This document shows, in pieces, positions 57,378 through 64,000 of a stretch of DNA of 64,000 bases. A model generated the notes under the pieces. It made no database searches. It saw only the letters and a program-made list of their open reading frames with translations, and was not told the DNA's origin. The first letter of the stretch is position 1. Each line of letters begins with the position of its first letter. The translations under genes were made by a program, and so were the position numbers. Source of the DNA: Amycolatopsis solani (GTDB taxonomy: Bacteria; Actinomycetota; Actinomycetes; Mycobacteriales; Pseudonocardiaceae); the NCBI RefSeq assembly GCF_033441515.1, contig NZ_JAWQJT010000002.1, positions 1,054,001-1,118,000 on the forward strand, given 5' to 3'.

Positions 57378-58385
57378 ATGGAACTCCGTCAGCTGGCGGT
57401 GGTGGTGGCGGTCGCCGAAGAGGGCGGCTTCACGGCGGCGGCCCAGCGGCTGCGAACGGTGCAGTCGACGGTGTCGACGGTGGTCCGCGCGCTGGAACGG
57501 GACCTGGGCACGCCGCTGTTCCACCGCACGACCCACCGAGTGGCCCTGACCCCGGCCGGCGAGGCCTTCGTGCCCGCGGCAAGGGCGGCGTTGGAAGCAG
57601 CCGAGCGAGCCCGGGCGGCGGTCTCCCCGGTGGGCGGGTGCGTGCGGGTCGGGCTGTGCCCGGGTTTGCTGGCGGACTCGCACCGGCTGCTGGCGAAGCT
57701 GCGGCACGGCCATCCGGGGTTGGCGGTGGAACTGCGCCGCGTGCGGACCGGGGAGGTGGGGTGCGCGGTGGCGGAGTCCACTGTGGACGTGGTGGTGACG
57801 GCGCTTCCGGGCGGCCTGACCACCGCGCACGCGAGCGACCCGGCTCCCGCGGCCGACCGCGCTGCCACCGCCGAGCCGAACACCGCGCGCGCAGGCGACC
57901 CGGCCCACGTCGGGCCGGCCGCCACTCCCGCGAGCGGCCCGACTCCCGCGACCGGCGGAACTGCTGTCGCGCCCGCCGCCGGGCCGCGCGCCAGCGATGG
58001 CCGCATTTTCGGCGACGGGCTCGTCACCACGCCGCTCCCCGCCGAAGAACTCGTTCTCGCCACCGCTCCCGGCGGCTCGCGTTCCGCTCCCGCGAGCCTG
58101 TCCGGGCTTGCCCTCGTCGACTTCCCTCCCGGCTGGGCGATCCGCGATGCCGTCGACCGGGCCTTTCCCTCTCGCCGGGTGACCCTCGAAGTCGACGACC
58201 TCGCCGCCGCCGCGGAAATCGTGCGGGCCGGGCTGGCCGCCTGCGTGCTGCCCGCCTCCGCGGCCGCGCGGTTTCCCGAGCTCACCGTCCGGCGGTTCGA
58301 CCGGCCACCGCCCTGGCAGCTCGCCGCCGTGCACCGGAGTCCGGTGGACGCCGCCGTCGAGGCGGTGCTCGGTCAGCTCGGCTGA
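57378..58385 (+). CDS. LysR-family regulator with low-complexity insertion
   Basis: A 335-aa LysR-type regulator. Residues 1-60 are a normal winged HTH (MELRQLAVVVAVAEEGGFTA, STVSTVVRALERDL). The effector domain starts near 88 (VRVGLCPGLLAD) and resumes at about 212 (FGDGLVTTPLPAEELVLAT). Between them, about residues 149-210 are almost only Ala, Pro, Thr, Gly, Asp and Arg, with repeated SDPAP/GDPAH-like units, an expansion not seen in standard family members. It is one base after sucD and overlaps the convergent fdhD by 13 bases. It may respond to an organic acid of this pathway. Confidence 0.87.
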   Translation: MELRQLAVVVAVAEEGGFTAAAQRLRTVQSTVSTVVRALERDLGTPLFHRTTHRVALTPAGEAFVPAARAALEAAERARAAVSPVGGCVRVGLCPGLLADSHRLLAKLRHGHPGLAVELRRVRTGEVGCAVAESTVDVVVTALPGGLTTAHASDPAPAADRAATAEPNTARAGDPAHVGPAATPASGPTPATGGTAVAPAAGPRASDGRIFGDGLVTTPLPAEELVLATAPGGSRSAPASLSGLALVDFPPGWAIRDAVDRAFPSRRVTLEVDDLAAAAEIVRAGLAACVLPASAAARFPELTVRRFDRPPPWQLAAVHRSPVDAAVEAVLGQLG

Positions 58386-59206
58386 AGGCCCAGGCGGTCC
58401 GGTCGCGTGTAGACGTTCATGGACGTGCCCCGCAGGAACCCCACCAGCGTCAGCCCCAGCTCCGCCGCGAGGTCCACCGCCAGCGACGAAGGCGCCGAAA
58501 CCGCGGCCAGCAACGGGATTCCCGCCATCGCCGCCTTCTGCACGAGCTCGAACGACGCCCGGCCGCTCACCATCAGCGCCGTGCCCGACAGCGGCACCTC
58601 ACCGCCGCGGGTGGCCCAGCCGACGACCTTGTCCACCGCGTTGTGGCGGCCGACGTCCTCGCGCAGGCAGCGCAGCTTCCCGTCCGCGTCGAACAAGCCC
58701 GCCGCGTGCAGGCCACCCGTGCGGTCGAAAACCCGTTGCGCCGCGCGGAGTTCTTCCGGCAGACCGGCCAGCGTCGCCGGGTCCGCCGTGAACGGGTCCG
58801 CCGCGATGGGCCAGGTGACCGTAGTGCGGACCGCGTCCAAACTCGCCTTACCGCACAGCCCGCACGACGAAGTCGTGTAGAAGTTCCGCTCCACCGAAGC
58901 GTCCGGCGGGGCCACGCCCGCGGCCAGCGCCACGTCGAGGACGTTGTAGGTGTTGCTCCCGTCGGCCGTCGCGCCGGCGCAGTAGCGGATCGACCGGATG
59001 TCGGCGGCCGCGCGGACCACCCCTTCGCCGACCAGGAAGCCCGCGGCCAGGTCGAAGTCGTCGCCCGGGGTCCGCATCGTGATCGACAGCGCCTGGCCGC
59101 CGACCCGGATCTCGAGCGGCTCCTCGACGGTGAGCGTGTCCGGCCGCGTCGCGCACGCGCCGTCGCGGACGCGCAAGACCGGGCGCCTGCTGGTCATCCG
59201 CCCCAC
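58373..59206 (-). CDS. fdhD: formate dehydrogenase accessory sulphurtransferase FdhD
   Basis: A 277-aa FdhD protein, which transfers sulphur to the molybdenum cofactor of formate dehydrogenase. TLTVEEPLEIRVGG, SITMRTPGDDFDLAAGFLVGEG, TSSCGLCGKASLDAV (the CxxC sulphur-carrying motif near residue 115), REDVGRHNAVDKVVG and SGRASFELVQKAAMAGIP are all present. The GTG at 59206 gives the N-terminus MGRMTSRRPVLRVRDG, as in actinobacterial homologues; ATG 59197 is the alternative. It lies just after the third transporter gene on the same strand. It should serve the formate dehydrogenase at 40-45 kb. Confidence 0.95.
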   Translation of the reverse strand: MGRMTSRRPVLRVRDGACATRPDTLTVEEPLEIRVGGQALSITMRTPGDDFDLAAGFLVGEGVVRAAADIRSIRYCAGATADGSNTYNVLDVALAAGVAPPDASVERNFYTTSSCGLCGKASLDAVRTTVTWPIAADPFTADPATLAGLPEELRAAQRVFDRTGGLHAAGLFDADGKLRCLREDVGRHNAVDKVVGWATRGGEVPLSGTALMVSGRASFELVQKAAMAGIPLLAAVSAPSSLAVDLAAELGLTLVGFLRGTSMNVYTRPDRLGLQPS

Positions 59207-59207
59207 G

Positions 59208-60518
59208 TCAGGCCGCCGGCAACAGCGACTCGGGACGGCCCGGCTGGGTCAGCCGCCCCGACAGCGCCCCGGCCGCCAGGCTCAGCACGCCGGCCACGGC
59301 GAACGCGCCGGCGAACCCGTGCGACGCCACCACGAGCGCGGCCAGCCCGATCCCGACCACGGCACCGGCCGCCTTCGCGCTGTAGAGAACGCCGAAGTTC
59401 TGCGCGACCGACTCCTCGCCGAAGTACTCGCGCACCAGGCCGACCAGCAGCGTGTAGCAGCACCCGTTGCCGAGTCCGGCCAGCGCGGCGCCCAGCAGCA
59501 GGCCGGCCGCGTACCGGTGCTCGCCCGAAGTGAACAGCACGAACTGCGCGAGCCCGCCCGCGACGAGCGCGAAGCGCAGGATCCGGTGGCGGCCGAGCCG
59601 GTCGGCCAGCCGCCCGATGAGGACGCGGCCGCCGCCGGTCGCCGCGGCAAGCACCGCCACCGCGGCTGCCGCGAGCCCGGGTCCGCTGCGTTCGGCGACG
59701 AACGTGGCCAGGTACGCCAGGTCGAACAGCAGCACGGCGGCGGCGAGCACGACCACGAGGTACAACGCGCGGGTCGCGGCGCACCGGAGGAGTTCCGCCG
59801 GCCGGTAGTGCCGGACGGCCGGCCGCCGGTTGTGCGCCCGGTCCAAAGCCCAGGCACGCGGCTCCGGCGTGGCGGGCCACCAGTGCCGCGGCGGGTACCG
59901 CAGCACCGCACCGCAGCCGGCGATCACGACGAGCACGAGAGCGGCGGTCACGTCCAAGAGCACTGCTCTCGCAGTGGGCAGCGCGGCGGCGAGGACGACG
60001 AACGGCACGCTCCCGAACGCGAAAGCACCGCTCACGATGCCCGCGCGGGCGCCGGTCCGCTCCGGGAACCACGCGAGCACCGCGCCGACGCACGTCGCGT
60101 ACACCAGACCGGTGCCGAGCCCGCCGAGCACGGAATAGCCGAAGAACACGGTGAGCAGGCTGCCCGCGTGGCCGAGCGTCACGAGTCCGGCGGCGCACAG
60201 GACCGCGCCGGCGGCCATCGCGGCCGGCGCGGGCAGCACCCCGCGTTCCCGCAGCCACGCCGCCGGGAAAGCGACCCCGGCCTGGCAGATCGCCCACACC
60301 GCGAAGGACAGCGCGATCCCGCCGAACGTCCAGCCGTGCGCCTGGCTCAGCGCCGGGACGATCGCGCCGAAGCCGTACTGCTGCACCCCGGCGGCGAGCA
60401 TGGCCGCGGCCGCCAGCCAGGTGACCCACGTCCGCGACCTGCCGAGCAGCTCCCGGTCGGACTCGCCGACGCGATACCGCCGGCCGTAGACGTCCCGGAG
60501 TTCGCGGATCTCGGCCAT
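59208..60518 (-). CDS. OxlT-like MFS transporter, copy 3
   Basis: A 436-aa major facilitator, clearly related to the two OxlT-like copies but more diverged: the same N-terminal YGRRYRVGESDRELLGRSRTW, FPAAWLRERG, GLVYATCVGAVLAWFPERTGAR, and FGEESVAQNFGVLYSAKAAG near the C-terminal helices, ending RLTQPGRPESLLPAA. It has 12 predicted helices. GntR site D lies 29 bases upstream of the ATG, and fdhD follows with one base between. It may therefore import or export formate or oxalate under the same control as the formate dehydrogenase operon. Confidence 0.83.
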   Translation of the reverse strand: MAEIRELRDVYGRRYRVGESDRELLGRSRTWVTWLAAAAMLAAGVQQYGFGAIVPALSQAHGWTFGGIALSFAVWAICQAGVAFPAAWLRERGVLPAPAAMAAGAVLCAAGLVTLGHAGSLLTVFFGYSVLGGLGTGLVYATCVGAVLAWFPERTGARAGIVSGAFAFGSVPFVVLAAALPTARAVLLDVTAALVLVVIAGCGAVLRYPPRHWWPATPEPRAWALDRAHNRRPAVRHYRPAELLRCAATRALYLVVVLAAAVLLFDLAYLATFVAERSGPGLAAAAVAVLAAATGGGRVLIGRLADRLGRHRILRFALVAGGLAQFVLFTSGEHRYAAGLLLGAALAGLGNGCCYTLLVGLVREYFGEESVAQNFGVLYSAKAAGAVVGIGLAALVVASHGFAGAFAVAGVLSLAAGALSGRLTQPGRPESLLPAA

Positions 60519-60546
60519 GGCGACCGCCTCCTCGCCGCAGAATGCA

Positions 60547-60563
60547 GATTGTATGCAGTATGC
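60547..60563. promoter_or_regulatory. candidate GntR operator, site D
   Basis: GATTGTATGCAGTATGC, matching GATTGYATRCMGTATSS, lies 29 bases upstream of the third OxlT-like gene, nearly the same distance as site A from its operon. Confidence 0.75.
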
Positions 60564-60757
60564 GGTAGACAGCGTGCTGAAGCAAGAAGGCGGCCCGGTG
60601 GCCATCGAGGGAGGAGGCGGCCACCGGGCCGGTGCTCCGACGCGGTACCGGCCGCGCGGAGCACTGACATTCTGGCCACCGAGAGCACCGCCGACAAGCT
60701 TCGACACCCACCGGACCGGGTCCGGCGTCCACAACGAACACTTACGGACGCACGAAA

Positions 60758-60812
60758 ACGCCCCGATGTGACGTCGGGTGCGGTGATCGCACTCGACGTC
60801 CCATCGGGGCGT
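60758..60812. terminator. 25-bp hairpin downstream of lsr2
   Basis: Arms 60758-60782 and 60788-60812 pair over 25 bp with two mismatches and a 5-nt loop (outer bases ACGCCCCGATG and CATCGGGGCGT). It follows the lsr2 stop by about 80 bases, so it is the likely terminator; the inner GACGTCG elements are also palindromic. Confidence 0.75.
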
Positions 60813-60894
60813 CCGGACGGGAACCCCGCGGACGGGGCGGGCGGCGCGCACGCACCGCGACGAATCCGCTACCCGGCAGGGGTGCCGCGCGGGT

Positions 60895-61305
60895 TCAAGA
60901 CTTCTTGCGCGGGGCCCGCTTGCGCGCCGGCTTGGCGTCGGCCGGCTCGGCCGCCGCGGCCTGGTCGGCCTCGAAGCCGGCGATGATCTCGCTGGAGAGG
61001 CGGCCACGTTCGGCGACCTCGTAGCCGTTGGCCTGGGCCCACTCGCGGATCTGCCGGTTGCGCTCGCGATCGGTGCCCGAGCCGCCCGAGCCGGACAGCG
61101 ACTGGCCGGTCGCGAGGCGGACCTTGCGGCCGCCGATGCGCCGCGCGGCGCCGACGTAGCGCGCGAGTTCGTCCCGCAGCGCGGAGGCGTTGTCCTCGGA
61201 CAGGTCGATTTCGTAAGTCACCCCGTCGAGACTGAAGGGGACGGTCTGCGAAGCCTCGCTCCCGTCGAGGTCGTCCACCATCTGGACCTGCACCCGTTGC
61301 GCCAT
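60895..61305 (-). CDS. lsr2: Lsr2-family nucleoid-associated protein
   Basis: A 136-aa H-NS-like xenogeneic silencer of actinobacteria. The N-terminal dimerisation/oligomerisation domain (MAQRVQVQMVDDLDGSEASQ, YEIDLSEDNASALRDEL) is joined by a Ser/Gly-rich linker to a C-terminal DNA-binding domain (NRQIREWAQANGYEVAERGR) with the minor-groove Arg100-Gly101-Arg102 motif. A basic tail follows (PARKRAPRKKS). It binds AT-rich DNA and represses acquired genes. The gene is single, with a strong hairpin downstream, and an AT-rich stretch lies 150-220 bases away on its upstream side. Confidence 0.97.
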   Translation of the reverse strand: MAQRVQVQMVDDLDGSEASQTVPFSLDGVTYEIDLSEDNASALRDELARYVGAARRIGGRKVRLATGQSLSGSGGSGTDRERNRQIREWAQANGYEVAERGRLSSEIIAGFEADQAAAAEPADAKPARKRAPRKKS

Positions 61306-61524
61306 GGTTCGTCGTTCCTCATCTTCTCCAGAACACGGTCGGACAGACCCTAACCTGTCGAATCACGTCCGGCACGCGCGACACCCGTCAAGCGTCCACA
61401 ATGGCCCGCCCGGGCGAGCGGGTCGCCCGGGTACAGAGTGACCGCAACGGAGTCGAAATGGGCTGGATCTTGCCCGAAAATCAATTTTGTGATATGCTCG
61501 AAATCAAATCGGTATCATCAGGTT
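61306..61524. promoter_or_regulatory. divergent promoter region of lsr2 and methyltransferase
   Basis: The right part (about 61468-61524) is strongly AT-rich for this genome, including AAAATCAATTTTGTGATATG. It probably contains the methyltransferase promoter and could also be an Lsr2 binding region. Confidence 0.5.
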
Positions 61525-62382
61525 GTGACCAAGCCCGAGTTTCCCGGTAATGCCAGCCGGACCGCCTTCACCGCGGCCGCCGCGCGCGCGGCGCATTTGC
61601 TCGTCGACAGCGAACCCTACCTCTTCACCGACTCCTTCGCCGCCGCACTCCTCGGCGATCGGGCGGAGGAACTCTTGGCGTACCACCGGCTCCACGGTAC
61701 CCACCCGGTCCTCGCGGGCGCCCGCGCCGAGGTGCTCTGCCGTAGCCGGTTCGCCGAAGAGCGGCTCTCCCATTCCGGTATAGACCAGTATCTGATTCTG
61801 GGTGCCGGCCTCGATTCGTTCGCGTATCGGGCCGCGCCCGGCCGTTTCCGGGTGTTCGAGGCCGACCACCCGGCGACGCAGGCGGTCAAGCGGGAACTGC
61901 TCGCCGCCGCCGGGGTCGCCGAACCGGCTTCGGTCACCTTCGTGCCGGTCGACTTCGCGGCGGATCCGCTCCGGGAACGGCTCGTCCAGAGTGGACTGGA
62001 CCTGTTTCGCCCCGTGTTCGTGAGCTGGCTCGGTGTCACCGTGTACCTGACGCGAGAGGCGATTGCCGCCACATTGACGGATCTCGGCCGTTTCGCGCCG
62101 GGATCGGAAATCGTGGCGGATCACCTGCTTCCCGCGGAACTGCGCGACGCCGCCGGAAACGGTTACGCCGAAGCGGTCGGCCCGGTCGCGGCGGAAGGGG
62201 GCGAGCCGTGGCGCACGTTCCTCTCCCCCGCCGAGTTCGCCGATCTCCTGGCCGCGGCCGGTTTCGAAGTCCTCGAACAGGCCGGGCAGCGGGAGAGCGT
62301 CCCCGCGCGGCTGTGGGACCGCACCGACGCGCTGCGGCCCGTCGCCCTCTCCGCGCTGACGCACGCCCGCCGCACCGGCTGA
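61525..62382 (+). CDS. SAM-dependent methyltransferase, LCMT-like (TIGR00027-type)
   Basis: A 285-aa class I methyltransferase of the actinobacteria-rich leucine-carboxyl-methyltransferase-like group. SRTAFTAAAARAAHLLVD opens the domain, YLILGAGLDSFAYR near residue 90 is the SAM-binding loop, RFRVFEADHPATQAVKR the acidic loop, and FVSWLGVTVYLTREAI near 165 the conserved post-II motif. The substrate is unknown; members act in secondary metabolism or lipid modification. The GTG at 61525 is chosen because homology begins there; an earlier GTG at 61438 would add an unrelated 29-residue segment encoded by AT-rich promoter DNA. Confidence 0.88.
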   Translation: MTKPEFPGNASRTAFTAAAARAAHLLVDSEPYLFTDSFAAALLGDRAEELLAYHRLHGTHPVLAGARAEVLCRSRFAEERLSHSGIDQYLILGAGLDSFAYRAAPGRFRVFEADHPATQAVKRELLAAAGVAEPASVTFVPVDFAADPLRERLVQSGLDLFRPVFVSWLGVTVYLTREAIAATLTDLGRFAPGSEIVADHLLPAELRDAAGNGYAEAVGPVAAEGGEPWRTFLSPAEFADLLAAAGFEVLEQAGQRESVPARLWDRTDALRPVALSALTHARRTG

Positions 62383-62394
62383 CCGCCTGGGTGT

Positions 62395-63585
62395 TCAGTC
62401 CGGCAGCATCGGCACTTCGAGGTCGTCCGGGCGGCCGAGCAGGACCGCGCGGGTGACCGCGGCCTTGCCGAACCGGTCCCGCACCGCGTCCAGCGCGCTG
62501 TCGAGCTCGGTCGCCCGCTGCCGTTCGAAGGGCAGGGAGAGCTGGAACGGGTCGTCGTCGGCCAGGTTGGACAGCGCGGCGCCGAGCAGCGTGATCCCCC
62601 GGTCGGCGATCAGCGGCAGCGCGGCGGCGAGCAGTTCCCGCGCCGCGGCGAGCAGCACGCCGGTGCCGGCCGTCGGGTCGGCCAGCGTGTGCGAGCGGGT
62701 GGCGCGTTCGAAATCGGCGAAGCGCAGGCGGATCGTCACCGTCCGGCAGACGCGGTGGGCCGCCCGCAGCCGGCGGGCGATCCGGTCGATCAGCGCCACC
62801 AGCACGACGTCGAGCTCGGCCGGGGTCCGCCTGCCGCGGCCGAGCGACCGCTGGGCGCCGATCGACCGGCGCCGCACCCCGACCTCGACGCGGCGCGGGT
62901 CGCGGTTGTGCGCGAGGGCGTGGAGGTGGCGTCCCGGACCACGGCCGAGCAGGCCGTCGAGGTCCACCTGCTCGGACGTCGCCAGCTGGCCGACCGTGGT
63001 GATCCCCCGCGCGTGCAGCTTCTCCGTGGTGACCTTGCCGACGCCCCAGAGCGCCGAGACCGGCAGCGGGTGCAGGAACTCCAGCTCGCCGTCGTGCGGC
63101 ACGACGAGCAGGCCGTCCGGCTTGGCCACCCGGCTGGCGACCTTGGCGAGGAACTTGGTCCGCGCCACCCCGACGGTGATCGGCAGCCCCGCCCGCTCGG
63201 CGACGGCGGCGCGGAGCCGTTCGGCGATGTGGCTCGGCCGCCCGCCGATCCTGGCCAACCCCCCGACGTCGAGGAACGCTTCGTCGATCGAGATGCCCTC
63301 CACCCACGGAGTGGTGTCGTGGAAGACCTCGAACACCGCGCGGCTGGCGGCCAGGTACGCCGACATCCGCGGCGGCACGACGACCGCCTGCGGGCACAGC
63401 CTGCGGGCCTGCGCGCCGCCCATCGCGGTGCGCACGCCGTACGCCTTGGCCTCGTAACTCGCGGCGAGCACGACCCCGCCGCCGACGATGACCGGCCGTC
63501 CTTTCAGCGCCGGGTCGTCGCGCTGCTCGACCGACGCGTAGAACGAGTCGAGATCGGCGTGCAGGATGGGCCCCTCGTCGGTCAT
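62395..63585 (-). CDS. dinB: DNA polymerase IV (Y family)
   Basis: A 396-aa translesion polymerase. ILHADLDSFYASVEQ has catalytic Asp11, SIDEAFLDV has Asp101-Glu102, and GVARTKFLAKVASRVAKPDG and PVSALWGVGKVTTEKL (helix-hairpin-helix) follow, then the little-finger domain (about 235-345). Near the C-terminus QLSLPF is a beta-clamp-binding motif. A LexA-type box lies directly upstream of the ATG at 63585, so SOS induction is expected. A further ATG at 63594 would lie inside this box and is not used. Confidence 0.93.
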   Translation of the reverse strand: MTDEGPILHADLDSFYASVEQRDDPALKGRPVIVGGGVVLAASYEAKAYGVRTAMGGAQARRLCPQAVVVPPRMSAYLAASRAVFEVFHDTTPWVEGISIDEAFLDVGGLARIGGRPSHIAERLRAAVAERAGLPITVGVARTKFLAKVASRVAKPDGLLVVPHDGELEFLHPLPVSALWGVGKVTTEKLHARGITTVGQLATSEQVDLDGLLGRGPGRHLHALAHNRDPRRVEVGVRRRSIGAQRSLGRGRRTPAELDVVLVALIDRIARRLRAAHRVCRTVTIRLRFADFERATRSHTLADPTAGTGVLLAAARELLAAALPLIADRGITLLGAALSNLADDDPFQLSLPFERQRATELDSALDAVRDRFGKAAVTRAVLLGRPDDLEVPMLPD

Positions 63586-63586
63586 A

Positions 63587-63598
63587 GAACACATGTTC
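63587..63598. promoter_or_regulatory. LexA (SOS) box at dinB start
   Basis: On the minus strand CGAACATGTGTTCT fits the actinobacterial/Gram-positive LexA consensus CGAAC-N4-GTTCG with one end mismatch. It abuts the dinB start codon, so repressor binding would block initiation, and the transcript would have a very short leader. Confidence 0.75.
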
Positions 63599-63739
63599 GC
63601 ATAACGGAGCGCCGAAGTCCGCTCACCCGTCCGTCGCGAAGGGCGTGCCGCCGGTCGACACTGAGCGCTTTTCCGGTTGTCCGGCGTCCGTGGCCGCGCT
63701 CACACTCGGACCATCGAACGACCCGACCCTGGGGGCGAC

Positions 63740-64000
63740 ATGACCGAGAAGTGCCGGTGCGGAGACCACCACGCGTGGGCCGCGCCGAACCCCGAAGACC
63801 GGCCCGCGGCCGCGCGGCAGCCGCTGCTGGCTTCGACACTGGCGCGCGAGGACCGCGTGGAGGACGACGGCGGGCTCGACCCGACCGACCGCGTCACCTG
63901 CCGCACGCACCGCCGCTGGCTGCACGACTGCGTGTCGTCCCCGGTGCACACGAACCCGGCGATCGGCTACCGCTGGTGCCGCCGCTGCGACCACCAGGCG
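63740..64000 (+). CDS. small Cys/His-rich protein, truncated by window end
   Basis: An open frame of 87 codons runs off the right edge without a stop. The product begins MTEKCRCGDHHAW and later has VTCRTHRRWLHDC and GYRWCRRCDHQA, so Cys and His pairs could form zinc-binding sites. I do not recognise a family. The ATG follows GGGGGCGAC. Similar short Cys-rich proteins occur in actinobacterial chromosomes and on their integrative elements, but nothing visible here supports a mobile element. Confidence 0.6.
   Translation, partial: MTEKCRCGDHHAWAAPNPEDRPAAARQPLLASTLAREDRVEDDGGLDPTDRVTCRTHRRWLHDCVSSPVHTNPAIGYRWCRRCDHQA

Larger units (their letters stand above)
60519..60894. other. 376-bp intergenic region with promoter and hairpins
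   Basis: Between the leftward transporter gene and the end of lsr2. It holds GntR site D (60547-60563), a 13-bp stem with a 15-nt loop (60591-60603 with 60619-60631, arm CGGCCCGGTGGCC), and the long hairpin at 60758-60812. No protein gene is supported. Confidence 0.75.

Noticed and set aside
63740..64000. Mobile-element cargo at the right edge
   Set aside because: The truncated Cys-rich frame resembles small proteins seen on some integrative elements, but there is no integrase, repeat or attachment site here.

Overview
The window is very GC-rich, densely coded actinobacterial chromosome. An Lsr2 nucleoid protein, a Gram-positive/actinobacterial type LexA box at a DinB gene, many GTG starts with ATGA/GTGA overlaps, and several families of dispersed palindromes together suggest a Pseudonocardiaceae genome, most likely Amycolatopsis. 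That genus is an inference, not a proof. I saw no rRNA, tRNA, CRISPR array, insertion sequence or phage.

Layout. (1) 1-12031, minus strand: a four-gene operon for a polyunsaturated-fatty-acid-synthase-like iterative PKS. A 2248-aa protein carries two flavin TIM barrels, KS, AT, two ACPs with DSIKR motifs and KR. A 1432-aa protein carries KS, AT, DH and a fused phosphopantetheinyl transferase. A free ACP and an alpha/beta hydrolase cut by the window edge follow. (2) 12.8-18.0 kb: a threonine-synthase-like PLP enzyme with a YheO/DauR-type regulator, glutaminase, an asparagine-type permease and a LacI regulator. (3) 18.0-29.5 kb: GH2 beta-galactosidase with a clear LacI-type operator, a TetR/FAD-monooxygenase pair, an NrtR-type Nudix regulator divergent from an SPFH protein and an NAD-kinase-like protein, and a secreted GH15 glucanase with a TetR regulator. 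(4) 29.7-40.5 kb, minus strand: purine and glyoxylate metabolism, with three-subunit xanthine dehydrogenase, guanine deaminase, purine permease, an allophanate-hydrolase-like protein and glycerate kinase, then hydroxypyruvate isomerase, tartronate semialdehyde reductase and glyoxylate carboligase. (5) 40.6-60.5 kb: oxalate and formate catabolism, with NAD-type formate dehydrogenase and FdhD, a PanE-like reductase, a GntR regulator, three OxlT-like transporters, two NDP-forming acyl-CoA synthetases (one fused, one SucCD-like), formyl-CoA transferase, an oxalyl-CoA-decarboxylase-like enzyme and a LysR regulator. (6) 60.9-64.0 kb: Lsr2, a methyltransferase, DinB and a small Cys/His-rich protein cut by the right edge.

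How the genes fit together. Regions 4 and 5 look like one C2-metabolism island. Oxalate would enter through OxlT-like carriers, become oxalyl-CoA through Frc, and be decarboxylated to formyl-CoA. Formate would be oxidised by the dehydrogenase, and glyoxylate from purines or oxalate would reach glycerate through Gcl, GlxR and glycerate kinase. Three 17-bp sites fitting GATTGYATRCMGTATSS lie upstream of the formate dehydrogenase operon, between the oxc-like gene and sucC, and upstream of the third transporter. They suggest one regulator, probably the local GntR protein, controls the island.

Most unusual points: the compact fused PUFA-type synthase with dispersed palindromes inserted in frame in both interdomain linkers; an NrtR-SPFH-NAD-kinase-like module with two matching operator boxes; two NDP-forming CoA ligases within the oxalate genes; a formate dehydrogenase catalytic chain divided over two non-adjacent genes; and a glyoxylate carboligase with Glu where the E. 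coli enzyme has Val.
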